DNA from: DATBQN01 sp963755825
GTDB taxonomy: Bacteria > Acidobacteriota > Thermoanaerobaculia > Multivoradales > UBA5704
DNA: 64,000 nucleotides
Direction: 5' to 3'
Assembly (NCBI GenBank): GCA_963755825.1
Contig: CAVWLA010000001.1
Span: 930,001 to 994,000 of the forward strand
A program made the translations under genes and the position numbers. This document shows, in pieces, positions 11,710 to 19,505 of this stretch; positions within the stretch are counted from its first letter, which is position 1; each line of letters opens with the position of its first letter. The notes beneath the pieces are model-generated. The model worked only from the letters and a program-made list of their open reading frames with translations. It did no database searches and was not told where the DNA came from.

Positions 11710-13134
11710 CTGGCAACCAACGAGCGCTACGACCTCGTCTGCATCGGCACCGGCCCGGCGGGCCAGCGCGCCGCGGTGCAGGCCGCCAAGCTCGGCCGCA
11801 AGGTCGCCATCGTCGAGAAGCGGCGCGTGATGGGAGGCTGCTGCCTGGACACCGGCACCATCCCCAGCAAGACCTTCCGCGAGGCGGTTCTCTCCTACGT
11901 CGGCCGCTACGGCCGCTCCGACGACGCTGCCGCCGGCGGCGGCCTCGACGGCGCGGTTCCGGCCGACGGCGAGCCGCCGAGCGTCGCCGAGCTGCTGGCG
12001 CGCGTCGCCCACGTCGTCGACAAGGAGTCGCGGGTGATCGCCGACCAGCTCCGCCGCAACGGCATCCGCGTCGTCCGCGGCGCCGCCCGCTTCGTCGACC
12101 CGCACACCCTCTCGGTCGCCGCCGACGGCGGCGCCGTCACCCTCGCCGCGGACCGCTTCGTCATCGCCGTCGGCACCCGGCCGGCGCCGCCGCCGGGCGT
12201 CGCGGTCGACGGCACGACGGTCATTACCAGCGACGAGATCGTCGCCCTCGACCGCATCCCGCGCAACCTGGTGGTCGTCGGCGCCGGCGTCATCGGCCTC
12301 GAGTACGCCTCGATGTTCGCCGCCCTCGGCACCCAGGTGACGGTGGTCGACCGCCAGCGCCGGCCGCTCGAGTTCCTCGATCACGAGATCGTCGACGAGC
12401 TGGTGCATCAGATGCGCGACAAGAACGTCTTCTTCCGCGGCGAGGAGGCGGTCGCCACGATCGAGGTGCGCGAGGGGCCGCCGCGCCGCGCCGTGCTGCT
12501 CTTGGAGTCGGGCAAGCGCCTGGTCTCGGAGCTGGTGCTCTTCGCCGTCGGCCGCATCGGCGCCACCGACGATCTCGACCTCGCCGCCGCCGGCCTCACC
12601 GCCGACGACCGCGGGCGCCTCAAGGTCGACGAATGTTTCGCCACCGCCGTGCCGCACATCTACGCCGCCGGCGACGTCATCGGCTACCCCGCCCTCGCCG
12701 CCACCTCCTCCGAGCAGGGCCGCCTCGCCGCCTGCCACGCGCTCGGCGTCGCCGCGAAGCCGATGGAGACGAGCTTCCCGATCGGCATCTACGCCATCCC
12801 CGAGGTCTCCATGGTGGGAGCGCCGGAGCACGAGCTGACCGCCCAGCGCATCCCCTACGAGGTGGGGGTGGCGCGCTATCGCGAGATCGCCCGCGGCCAG
12901 ATCCTCGGCGACGACAGCGGCTTCTTCAAGATGCTCTTCCACCGCGAGACGAGGGCGCTCCTGGGAGTCCACATCCTCGGCACCGGAGCCACCGAGCTCA
13001 TCCACATCGGCCAGGCCGCCTTCATCCTCGGCGGCGGCCTCGACTACTTCCTCGACACCATCTTCAACTACCCCACCCTCGCCGAATGCTACAAAGTCGC
13101 GGCGCTCGACGCGGCGAACCGGTTGGCGCTGTAG
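11710..13134 (+). CDS. sthA: Soluble (Si-specific) NAD(P)+ transhydrogenase
   Basis: This is a flavoprotein of the pyridine nucleotide-disulfide oxidoreductase family that shuttles hydride between NADPH and NAD+ in the cytosol. The N-terminal FAD site YDLVCIGTGPAGQ starts at residue 7. The redox region reads GGCCLDTGTIPSK: the second cysteine of lipoamide-dehydrogenase-type enzymes is Thr, as in SthA. The NAD(P)-binding motif is VVGAGVIGLEYASMF, the second FAD motif is IYAAGDVIG, and the C-terminal dimer domain follows. No ATG or GTG exists before the FAD motif in this frame. The best start is CTG at 11710 with GAGGAG 6-9 nt upstream, giving 474 aa. The first GTG (11776) would remove the FAD motif. 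Confidence 0.93.
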   Translation: MATNERYDLVCIGTGPAGQRAAVQAAKLGRKVAIVEKRRVMGGCCLDTGTIPSKTFREAVLSYVGRYGRSDDAAAGGGLDGAVPADGEPPSVAELLARVAHVVDKESRVIADQLRRNGIRVVRGAARFVDPHTLSVAADGGAVTLAADRFVIAVGTRPAPPPGVAVDGTTVITSDEIVALDRIPRNLVVVGAGVIGLEYASMFAALGTQVTVVDRQRRPLEFLDHEIVDELVHQMRDKNVFFRGEEAVATIEVREGPPRRAVLLLESGKRLVSELVLFAVGRIGATDDLDLAAAGLTADDRGRLKVDECFATAVPHIYAAGDVIGYPALAATSSEQGRLAACHALGVAAKPMETSFPIGIYAIPEVSMVGAPEHELTAQRIPYEVGVARYREIARGQILGDDSGFFKMLFHRETRALLGVHILGTGATELIHIGQAAFILGGGLDYFLDTIFNYPTLAECYKVAALDAANRLAL

Positions 13135-13475
13135 GGGGTCGGGGCCGCGCCGCTTGGCGACAGCAGGGTCGACCCAAGACCTCGGACGAGGCGAATGGCA
13201 ACCTCGCGGAATGACCGTCGCGGTCGCCTTGCCCAAACCTCACCGGGCCTTAAGCTCGATTGAGAGGAAAACAGTCGATGCATCAGATTGACGCCTTTAC
13301 TTTCGTATTGCTAGGAAAATCCGTACAGTCGTGTTTTCTGTGTGCGAAACTGCCGATAGATGTCTATCGCAAAGAAGTAGACTTAGCCATAACGATACTG
13401 GATTTCCTTGGTCACGGAAAGGGTCAGATTAAGCTGGATGAGAGCTCTGCGGCAGCCTGGGAGCTGAGACAAGCA

Positions 13476-14120
13476 CTAGTGTGCTGCACGGTTAATTCGC
13501 TTGCTTATAAGGGAGTTTTGTGATCTACTTCCGGTATGGCGAGACCTGCGAAGGAAGTGAATCTGAAGCCGGGAGACCTGGAGGAGCTGCAGTCGTGGCT
13601 GCGCCGTCCGACAATGCGCCAGAGTCACATCGAGCGCGCTCGCATCGTTGTTCTGAGCAGCGAGGGCAAGAGCGCAGCTGAGATCGGACAGCAGCTTGGC
13701 GTGTCGACGGTGACCGTCTTCAAATGGCGTGCTCGCTATCGTGCTCAGGACTAGGCGGGATTGAGGGATCTGCCTCGCCCGGGGCAGCCTCGAAAGCTCA
13801 CGTCGGCAACGGTGAAGAAGATCCTGGATCTGACCACCAAGCGTATTCCCAACGAGGCTACGCATTGGAGTCTGCCGCCTCGTGGCTCAACGCCGTAGAA
13901 GGGTGGTTCGGCCAGCTGGAGCGCCGCGCTCTCTATCGCGGTGTTTTCTCCAGTGTCGAGGCTTTGCGCCAAGAGCTCCGCCGCTACATTGAGGTTCACA
14001 ACCAAGAAAGCGCCAAACCCTTCATCTGGACGAAGTCAGCGGAATCGATCCTGAACGCTGTCGAGCGCGCTCGAACCACCGCCCAACATTCAACAGCAAC
14101 CTAACCGTGCAGTGCACTAG
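13476..14120 (+). mobile_element. IS630-family element remnant (about 645 bp)
   Basis: The ends are inverted: CTAGTGTGCTGCACGGTTA at the left and, reversed, CTAGTGCACTGCACGGTTA at the right (14102-14120), 17 of 19 alike. TA dinucleotides lie at both junctions, the target favoured by IS630. The transposase inside has lost its catalytic middle, so the element can move only if helped in trans, if at all. Confidence 0.75.
13536..14104 (+). pseudogene. IS630-family transposase, broken by a stop and an internal deletion
   Basis: The N-terminal helix-turn-helix part (MARPAKEVNLKPGDL ... IGQQLGVSTVTVFKWRARY) ends in TAG at 13752. The same frame then continues LRDLPRPGQPRKLTSATV, typical of the linker in IS630 proteins. 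The DDE domain is missing. The C-terminal end WLNAVEGWFGQLERRAL ... NQESAKPFIWTKSAESIL appears in another frame up to 14104. So both termini survive and roughly the central half has been deleted. Confidence 0.8.
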
Positions 14121-14510
14121 CTTGAAGTTGTTGCCTGGACCGAGTCGCCAAGATTTGAAATTGGCGAACGCGGCCTTCCGAGGTTCGTTGCAGAGGGCGA
14201 CCGAGTGGTTCTGCGCCGCCGAACCGCTGGCCCCCTAAGCGTGCGGCCGATCTGGGATCGCCTCAACGACCGATTCGTTCCCGGCTGGGGTCCTGGAGAG
14301 ACGCCACGAGAGGACTGATGTGATCCTTGGCTACTCGGTTGTTGGGCTGCGGACCTGGAGCAATCACGACAGAAGAAAGAGATAGACGGCCATCGATCGA
14401 GGCAAGGTTAGGGCGAGTGGATCTGTCCCTCGGAGCCGGTCCGGCGCGACTGGACATTGCCGAGTATCTGGATTGAGAACGGTTGCTGATCCATCTTCGT
14501 TGACCAAGCC

Positions 14511-14576
14511 GCCTAACGATGCTTGAGTTCAGCGGCGCGCCGCTTTTGGCGCGTCCTCTGCAACGAGGGGTTAGGC
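14511..14576 (-). other. Integron-type attC recombination site (putative)
   Basis: The outer 7-mers GCCTAAC (14511-14517) and GTTAGGC (14570-14576) are exact inverted copies and fit the attC consensus R''/R' boxes. Inside, read on the minus strand, GCAGAGGACGCGCC can pair with GGCGCGCCGCTGAAC, leaving a few unpaired bases, around a short AAAAGC loop. Unpaired extrahelical bases are a hallmark of attC. The 66-bp size is at the short end of the usual range. It lies 33 bp beyond the stop of the CPBP protease gene on the same strand, the position an attC takes in a gene cassette. No integron integrase is in the window. Confidence 0.65.
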
Positions 14577-14609
14577 GACACGTCTCGAGCGCCCCAGATG
14601 CGCCTTCTT

Positions 14610-15659
14610 TCAGAGCGGCGACTCAGATACACCGGTGGGTTTCGCGGAAACGATATCGGCACTCTTAGTGCCTAGACCCTCGGGCTTGAACCACGGCGCA
14701 CGTCGTCGCGCCACGCGCAGCAACAACGCTACCGCGACCGTCGTCGACGCGATTGCCAGTAGCGAACTTTCCGGTCCGAACATGCCGCCGGTCAGCCAGT
14801 CAGGCCCAGCATAGCGGCTCATTAGCGGTGAGATGGTGCGCCAGTCCTCATTGCCCGAAAGCGGTACGCCGCATAGGAGAATGGTGAAATTCCAGGCCGC
14901 ATGATTGGCTGTGGTCGCCCACAAGTTCCGCGTCAGAATGAAGACGACGCCCCACAGCAGGCCGCCCAATGTTACCGACACCAGCATGGCTACGACATCG
15001 CTGGCCCCGGCGCTCTCCACGTTCCCAAGATGTTGCAGGGCAAACAACAGCGCCTGCACCATCAAGGCAATCCAAGTTCCCCACGAGCGCTCCAGCACGC
15101 GAAACAGCAGGCAGCGGAAGACCAGTTCTTCTAAGGTGGCGGCTATGACTATGAGGACAGCGGGCCCAACTAGTGCCGACGAAATGCCGCGAAACAACAC
15201 AAGATCGTAGGCGCCGACGGCGAACAATGCGGCGATCGGGATCGCCATCAAGCCGACGCCAGCGGCGCCGCTCAGCAGCAACGAAACCGGCCGCGGCCGG
15301 AGCTCGGTCGCGTCGCGCTTCTCGTACCAGTGCACGTACGCCCAGTAACCAGCGACGGCCGCCAGTGAGATGCAGGTGCGTCGGATTGCGCTGAGCAGCT
15401 CGGGGCTCAAATCGAACGTTGCATCGACCAGTGGCACCAGGACCTTCGCCACCAAGACTACCGGGCCCCAGACCACCGCCCAACCTAGCAACAGCGCGCC
15501 CAAGGTACTTGCGACCAACCGCAGTCGCGGCCACGAGCCACCGGTCGGTGGCGCTGGTAGAGCGTTGCTCGCATCCCTGCGACTGGGGGTCGGGGCGTCG
15601 TCGCCGGGCCGGGACCGTTCGGGATTTGAGGGATCGGCAACTGGGCCGTTGTCGTTCAT
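14610..15659 (-). CDS. CPBP-family intramembrane glutamic protease
   Basis: The 349-residue membrane protein has a disordered polar N-terminus (about 1-45) followed by about eight hydrophobic segments. The CPBP (Abi/CAAX protease) motifs are present: EELVFRCLLF (EExxxR), FALQHLGN (FxxxH) and NHAAWN (HxxxN/B). Members cleave within or near the membrane and include CAAX-processing enzymes and bacteriocin self-protection proteins. The gene sits alone with a putative attC just downstream, so it may be an integron gene cassette. An IS3-type element begins 139 bp upstream of its start. Confidence 0.9.
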   Translation of the reverse strand: MNDNGPVADPSNPERSRPGDDAPTPSRRDASNALPAPPTGGSWPRLRLVASTLGALLLGWAVVWGPVVLVAKVLVPLVDATFDLSPELLSAIRRTCISLAAVAGYWAYVHWYEKRDATELRPRPVSLLLSGAAGVGLMAIPIAALFAVGAYDLVLFRGISSALVGPAVLIVIAATLEELVFRCLLFRVLERSWGTWIALMVQALLFALQHLGNVESAGASDVVAMLVSVTLGGLLWGVVFILTRNLWATTANHAAWNFTILLCGVPLSGNEDWRTISPLMSRYAGPDWLTGGMFGPESSLLAIASTTVAVALLLRVARRRAPWFKPEGLGTKSADIVSAKPTGVSESPL

Positions 15660-15862
15660 TTTGCGATATCCGGCGCTGCATGCCGCAAGGGGCAGACGCC
15701 GAAGCGAGTGTGCGGCCCCATCAGACGGAACAGCTACCCACCCTCTCTACGACGTGACCCTCTCCCAGGTTTCGGAGATTGTCTGGATATCCTCGGCTGT
15801 ATAGCTCGTAGATCTTGGGACCTGGGTAGAGTAAGGCCGATAGGCCGACAGGGAGACCCAGG

Positions 15863-16171
15863 ATGGCGAAGAAGAGCGAGCTGAAGGCGGAGGAACGGCT
15901 GGAGGTGGTGCTGGCGCTGCTGCGGCGGGAGGAGTCGGCGGCTGCACTGTCGCGGCGGTACCAGGTGAGCGAGGTGACGATCTACCGATGGCGCGACGTG
16001 TTTCTGGCGGCGGGTAAGACTGGCTTGGCCAAGCCGGATGGTTCGGCAGAGGCGGCGGCGGCCCGCCGCATCGAGCAGCTGGAGGGAGAGCTGGCGAAGC
16101 GGGCGCAGATCATCGGTGAGCTGTCGATCGCCAACGACATTTTAAAAAAACTCCGGGCCGGCTCATGCTGA
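15863..16171 (+). CDS. IS3-family transposase OrfA (helix-turn-helix)
   Basis: The 102-residue protein has a helix-turn-helix (LSRRYQVSEVTIYRWRDVFL, about 31-50) and a leucine-zipper-like tail (ARRIEQLEGELAKRAQIIGE). Both are typical of OrfA, which binds the IS ends and regulates transposition. It ends just after the slippery stretch, so a -1 frameshift would produce the OrfAB transposase. Confidence 0.92.
   Translation: MAKKSELKAEERLEVVLALLRREESAAALSRRYQVSEVTIYRWRDVFLAAGKTGLAKPDGSAEAAAARRIEQLEGELAKRAQIIGELSIANDILKKLRAGSC
16140..16151 (+). promoter_or_regulatory. Programmed -1 frameshift site TTTTAAAAAAAC
   Basis: Seven consecutive A residues (16144-16150) near the end of orfA precede the -1 overlapping orfB frame. 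Such A-runs drive -1 slippage in IS3-family elements to make the OrfAB fusion. GC-rich sequence follows at once and could aid pausing. Confidence 0.75.
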
Positions 16172-17154
16172 GCGAGATGCTTCGCAGCATGATCCGAGAG
16201 GTAGTTCGTAGCCATCCGACGGTACGCCTGAAGCAGGTGGTTCGTGCTCTGGGCCTGCCGTGCTCGAGCTTCTTCCGCCGGCCGGTGGTTGCGCGGCGGC
16301 GTCCTGGGCCGTCTCCGCGGCCGCTCGATCCACAGCTTTCTGCGGTGGTGATCGGCTTCGCCAAGCAGTTCCCTTGGTGGGGCTACAAGCGATTGGCGGT
16401 TGTGCTGCGACGGGCCGGCCAGCGGGTCACGGACCGCTTTGTGTACCGAGTCTTGAAGGCCGCCGGCCTGCTGATCAAGAGGCGCAGCCGCGATATCGAG
16501 CTGTACCAAGCGGCCAAGCTGTTCGAGCTGCTGCCGCAGGGCCCAAACGAGCTCTGGCAGGCCGATGTGACCTACATCCACATTCCAGGCCACGGCTGGT
16601 GGTACGCGGTGACGGTCGTCGACTACTTCAGCCGGTACCTCTTGGCGATTCACCTGTCACCCAGCTTCGATGCGGCGTCTCTGATCGTCGGCATCGAGAA
16701 AGCCAAGGCCGAAGCCGAGCGGCTCCACGGCCCGCTTGCACGGCGGCCGACGCTGGTCACGGACAATGGGTCGAGCTTCTTGTCGCGTCGGTTTCGGGGG
16801 CACATCGCCGGAAGCCTGGACCACGTGCGGACTCGCTATCGGACGCCCGAGCAGCTGGGCCTGCTGGAGCGGTTTCACCGCACGCTCAAGGCCGAGGAGG
16901 TGTACTGGCACTTATATGCCTCGCCGCCGGAGGCGCGCGAGAAGCTCGACGCGTTCCGGGAGCGGTACAACGAGATCCGGCCGCACTGGGCCCTGGTACC
17001 GGAAGCCGGCGGCGATCCTGTCCCGCCGCTCGAGGTCTACCAAGGCGGCAAGGCGGTGCAGCTACCGGCCTGGCAGACCTGGGCCAAGGCGGCCAAGGAA
17101 AAGCTCGAAAAGCTCCGGGTAGGGCAACAGCAGGAGGTCGCGATCCCGGCCTGA
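16165..17154 (+). CDS. IS3-family transposase OrfB (DDE domain)
   Basis: The 329-residue protein has the HTH_21-type N-terminus (FPWWGYKRLAVVLRR) and a full rve-type DDE catalytic core. The first Asp is in WQADVTYIHI, the second in LVTDNGSSF, and Glu is in HRTLKAEEVYW. The region YNEIRPHWAL follows, as is usual. It overlaps orfA by 7 nt in the -1 frame. All catalytic residues are present, so the element may be active. Confidence 0.93.
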   Translation: MLSEMLRSMIREVVRSHPTVRLKQVVRALGLPCSSFFRRPVVARRRPGPSPRPLDPQLSAVVIGFAKQFPWWGYKRLAVVLRRAGQRVTDRFVYRVLKAAGLLIKRRSRDIELYQAAKLFELLPQGPNELWQADVTYIHIPGHGWWYAVTVVDYFSRYLLAIHLSPSFDAASLIVGIEKAKAEAERLHGPLARRPTLVTDNGSSFLSRRFRGHIAGSLDHVRTRYRTPEQLGLLERFHRTLKAEEVYWHLYASPPEAREKLDAFRERYNEIRPHWALVPEAGGDPVPPLEVYQGGKAVQLPAWQTWAKAAKEKLEKLRVGQQQEVAIPA

Positions 17155-17199
17155 AGGCCGGGGCGAGGAGTTACACAGAAATCAACCAACCCGGTCCAG

Positions 17200-17634
17200 T
17201 TGATCTGCGAGGCAAGACACCAAGAGGCCATAGTCGACACCGAACAAGGTGGCCGCTGTATAGCATTCGATCTGCCAACAGCGGCGGGTTTCCACATGGC
17301 CCGAGCCACCGAGGCGGTGATAAAAAAGCAGATGGCAGCGATGGGCTGCCCGGTTCCCCTGCTAAGTCAACGCAACTGGGGCAACTACATCAAGGCACTT
17401 AAGGAGGCAGGCGCGAACGAGAAGGTAGTCCACTGTCTTGAGCAGATCAAGACCCTACACCGTAATCCTCTCATTCATCCAGACGTGACTCTTACCATGC
17501 CGGAAGCATTGTCTTTGTGGGCGATTTGCGCGAGTGCCATCCAGGCCGTGGTGGCGGATATCGAGACTAGGCAGGAGGCGCCATCGCCGCAGATAGTAGC
17601 CATGCTTCCATCCGCCGAGCCAGCGGTCGGCTAA
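17200..17634 (+). pseudogene. HEPN-like protein truncated at its 5' end by the IS3 element
   Basis: The frame is open from the IS edge and carries AFDLPTAAGFHMARATEAVI, then LHRNPLIHPD, which holds the R-N-x3-H pattern of HEPN RNase domains, then a long helix to the stop at 17634. The first in-frame start is a TTG at 17200. The upstream codons are open back to the insertion, which implies that the N-terminal part was removed. HEPN proteins act in toxin-antitoxin and abortive-infection systems as RNases or bind nucleotides. No partner gene is visible. Confidence 0.55.
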
Positions 17635-17673
17635 GCTCCCGGCCACTGAGAGATCGACGGCGAACGACCCTCC

Positions 17674-17747
17674 TGGGAAGAGGTGGGTGGCGCCGGGGAT
17701 CACCTCGAGGCTCTTGATGCCGGGGAGGCGGTCGAGGGCCGCAGGGC
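17674..17747 (-). pseudogene. Duplicated 3' fragment of the neighbouring hydrolase gene
   Basis: The minus-strand reading LDRLPGIKSLEVIPGATHLF is almost identical to the C-terminal part of the alpha/beta hydrolase at 18159-18842, including the catalytic His. The DNA match is about 70 bp. It is a partial duplication, or the scar of a deletion, lying beyond the DoxX gene. Confidence 0.75.
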
Positions 17748-17768
17748 CGCCCTCGGGCGGCCCGCCGC

Positions 17769-18140
17769 TCAGCCGATCGGCTGCAGGACCATCCGGCCGT
17801 ACGCGACGAACGCCATGAGGAGGCCCAGCGCGCCGCTCAGGATCATGGGCGGGATCTCGCGGTACTTCACGTGCACCCCGATGAACACGAGGCTCTCGAT
17901 CGCCAGGAGCGTGGCGGCGAGGACCGTCAGCGACGGATGCCAATGAAGGGCGGCGGGGACGATGAGGCCGACCGTGCAGACGAGCTCCAGGATGCCCAGG
18001 GCCATCCAGGCTTTCCGCGGCAGCGCACCGAAGGACGCGACCTGCTCGCTGATCTTGTCGAACATGAAGATCTTCATGACGCCCGACGACCCGTAGAGGA
18101 GCGCGGCGAGGCCCTGCAGGACCCACAACAGGATGTTCAT
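17769..18140 (-). CDS. DoxX-family membrane protein
   Basis: The 123-residue protein has four hydrophobic segments and the family features LYGSSGVMKIF near the N-terminus and LGILELVCTVGLIVPA in the second segment. DoxX-like proteins are small inner-membrane proteins linked to redox stress or to unknown roles. The ribosome site GGGAGG lies about 6 nt before the ATG. It follows the alpha/beta hydrolase gene closely on the same strand and may be co-transcribed. Confidence 0.85.
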   Translation of the reverse strand: MNILLWVLQGLAALLYGSSGVMKIFMFDKISEQVASFGALPRKAWMALGILELVCTVGLIVPAALHWHPSLTVLAATLLAIESLVFIGVHVKYREIPPMILSGALGLLMAFVAYGRMVLQPIG

Positions 18141-18158
18141 CGCGTGCCTCCCTTGCGA

Positions 18159-18842
18159 CTACCCTTCCCCACCCTCCGCTGGAGGCGCCAGGTAGCGGGC
18201 GAACCAGGCGGCGGCGTGGTGGGCGACGGCGTCGAGGGCTCCGGGCTCTTCGAAGAGGTGGGTGGCGCCGGGGATCACCTCGAGGCTCTTGACGCCGGGG
18301 AGGCGGTCGAGGGCGGCGCGGTTGATCGCCAGGACGCGGGTGTCGGCGCCGCCGACGAGGAGGAGGGTCGGCGCCTTCACCCGGGTCAGCGCCTCGCCGG
18401 CGAGGTCAGGCCGGCCGCCGCGCGAGACCACGGCGGCGGCGAGCTCCGGACGCGCCGCGGCGGCGGCGAGGGCCGCGCCGCCGCCGGTGCTGGCGCCGAA
18501 GAAGCCGAAGCGCAGGCCGCCGGTGTCGGCGTCCGCCGCCAGCCACTCGATCGCCGAGAGCAGCCGGCCGGCGAGGAGCCGCATGTCGAAGCGGAGGGTC
18601 CCCTCGACCAGCTCGAAGTCCTCCTCCTCCTGCGTCATGAGGTCGAAGAGCAGCGTGCCGAGCCCCGCCTCGCGGATCGCCTGCGCCACGTGGAGGTTGC
18701 GCGGGCTGTGGCGGCTGCTGCCGCTGCCGTGGACGAAGATGACCAGGCCGCCGGCGCCCGGCGGCAGGATGAGGTCGCCGGGCAGCTCGCCCGGCAGGAG
18801 GAGCCGGCGCTCAACGCCGACGTCGGTTCTCGCCATCGTCAT
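18159..18842 (-). CDS. Alpha/beta hydrolase (dienelactone-hydrolase-like)
   Basis: The 227-residue protein has the oxyanion region VIFVHGSGSSRHSPRN, the nucleophile elbow GFFGASTGGGAAL (Ser), the acid region LLLVGGADTRV (Asp) and the catalytic His in IPGATHLF. Proteins of this type are often annotated as dienelactone hydrolases and are sometimes fused to phosphoribosyltransferases. The substrate is unknown. The start at 18842 has a second Met two codons later (18836), and either may be used. The DoxX gene follows 18 nt downstream. Confidence 0.88.
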   Translation of the reverse strand: MTMARTDVGVERRLLLPGELPGDLILPPGAGGLVIFVHGSGSSRHSPRNLHVAQAIREAGLGTLLFDLMTQEEEDFELVEGTLRFDMRLLAGRLLSAIEWLAADADTGGLRFGFFGASTGGGAALAAAAARPELAAAVVSRGGRPDLAGEALTRVKAPTLLLVGGADTRVLAINRAALDRLPGVKSLEVIPGATHLFEEPGALDAVAHHAAAWFARYLAPPAEGGEG

Positions 18843-19119
18843 GCCGCCCGCTCGGGGTGAGGTCGCCGTGGTTCCGTGATCGCTCTCATCGCGCCACCGC
18901 CAAGCTACCACGGCCGTATGGCACGGCGGTGGCCGGCGGGTCTGAGAAGGCGCCGAGCGCTCAGAGCGCTTTTGCAGGCACGCCAAAGTCTGCGGCGGTC
19001 TCACCCCGCGAAGTGATTCAAATTGTCATCCTGAGCGCGACACCTGATAGAGAAGATGGACCTATCATCTTTCATATCAATTACTTACCGACGACTGCTC
19101 CGACAATGAGAGCCTTTGG

Positions 19120-19139
19120 GGGTAACAAGCGGGTAACAG
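19120..19139. repeat. Tandem GGGTAACA motif, like that upstream of the integrase gene
   Basis: GGGTAACAA (19120-19128) and GGGTAACAG (19131-19139) lie 11 bp apart. A similar pair, GGGTAACAA twice at 12-bp spacing, lies just upstream of the tyrosine integrase (48167-48187). They may be binding sites of a related integrase, left here after an element was lost. Confidence 0.4.
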
Positions 19140-19194
19140 CCAAACACGAAGCACTGCCTCACAACCGTCCTCCTTGGGACACAAGGACCGTCAC

Positions 19195-19329
19195 AGCCGT
19201 GGCCCGGAATATGGAGGTAGGTTACGTCGGCCTGCCAGAGCTCGTTCGGGCCGCTCAATGCGGCGGGCTGCCGCCGCTCTGCCGAACCATCCGGCTTGGC
19301 CAAGCCCATATTGCCCGCAGCCAGGAATG
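19195..19329 (-). pseudogene. Internally deleted fragment of the IS3-family element
   Basis: On the minus strand the frame reads LAAGNMGLAKPDGSAE and then jumps directly to GPNELWQADVTYLHIPGHG. In the intact element these parts lie in orfA and in the middle of orfB, so about 450 bp in between are missing. It abuts an rhs fragment on its right. Confidence 0.85.
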
Positions 19330-19475
19330 TGCCGCCTTCCACCACCGAGAAGAGCCTTCCCTCTGCTGAAGCTGCAGGGCGCGTCAAAGGCATGGGCCAC
19401 AGCCGGCGTGCCGTCCGAGAAGGCCGCCTACGTCGCGCGGTCGAGGACGTCGAGCGTCCGCGTCGCGCCAGGGGC
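19330..19475 (-). pseudogene. rhs gene fragment, a diverged copy of 21876-22012
   Basis: The DNA matches part of the YD-repeat region of the complete rhs gene downstream (GCCGGCGTGCCGTCCGAGAA and AGGACGTCGAGCGTCCGCGT are shared), with indels. It lies on the 3' side of the rhs operon, beyond the putative immunity gene. Rhs loci often keep silent displaced tips or core fragments in this position. Confidence 0.8.
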
Positions 19476-19505
19476 GCTGAAAGCGTGTTTAGTAGCCAGG
19501 GAGTT

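Larger units (their letters stand above)
13278..14318 (+). pseudogene. Unknown gene interrupted by an IS630-type remnant
   Basis: Before the insertion an open frame begins at ATG 13278 (MHQIDAFTFVLLGKSV...). It runs through AWELRQA and enters the IS at 13476. After the IS, from about 14121, a different frame reads EVVAWTESPRFEIGERGLP and ends at 14316-14318. The two halves could be one gene, although precise excision does not restore the frame, so an extra mutation or two separate genes is possible. No family is recognised. Base composition is lower in GC than in sthA. Confidence 0.4.
15798..17177 (+). mobile_element. IS3-family insertion sequence, apparently intact
   Basis: The element holds orfA and orfB in two frames with a poly-A slippery site, as in IS3-family elements. 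The ends are approximate: TGTATAGCTC at the left and, reversed, TGTGTAACTC at the right. I could not see a convincing target-site duplication, so the exact edges may be off by a few bases. The right end lies inside or against the HEPN-like gene at 17200. A shortened copy is found at 19195-19329. Confidence 0.85.

Noticed and set aside
15795..17180. Target-site duplication of the IS3 element
   Set aside because: No matching 3-5 bp direct repeat could be seen at the proposed ends, so none is claimed.
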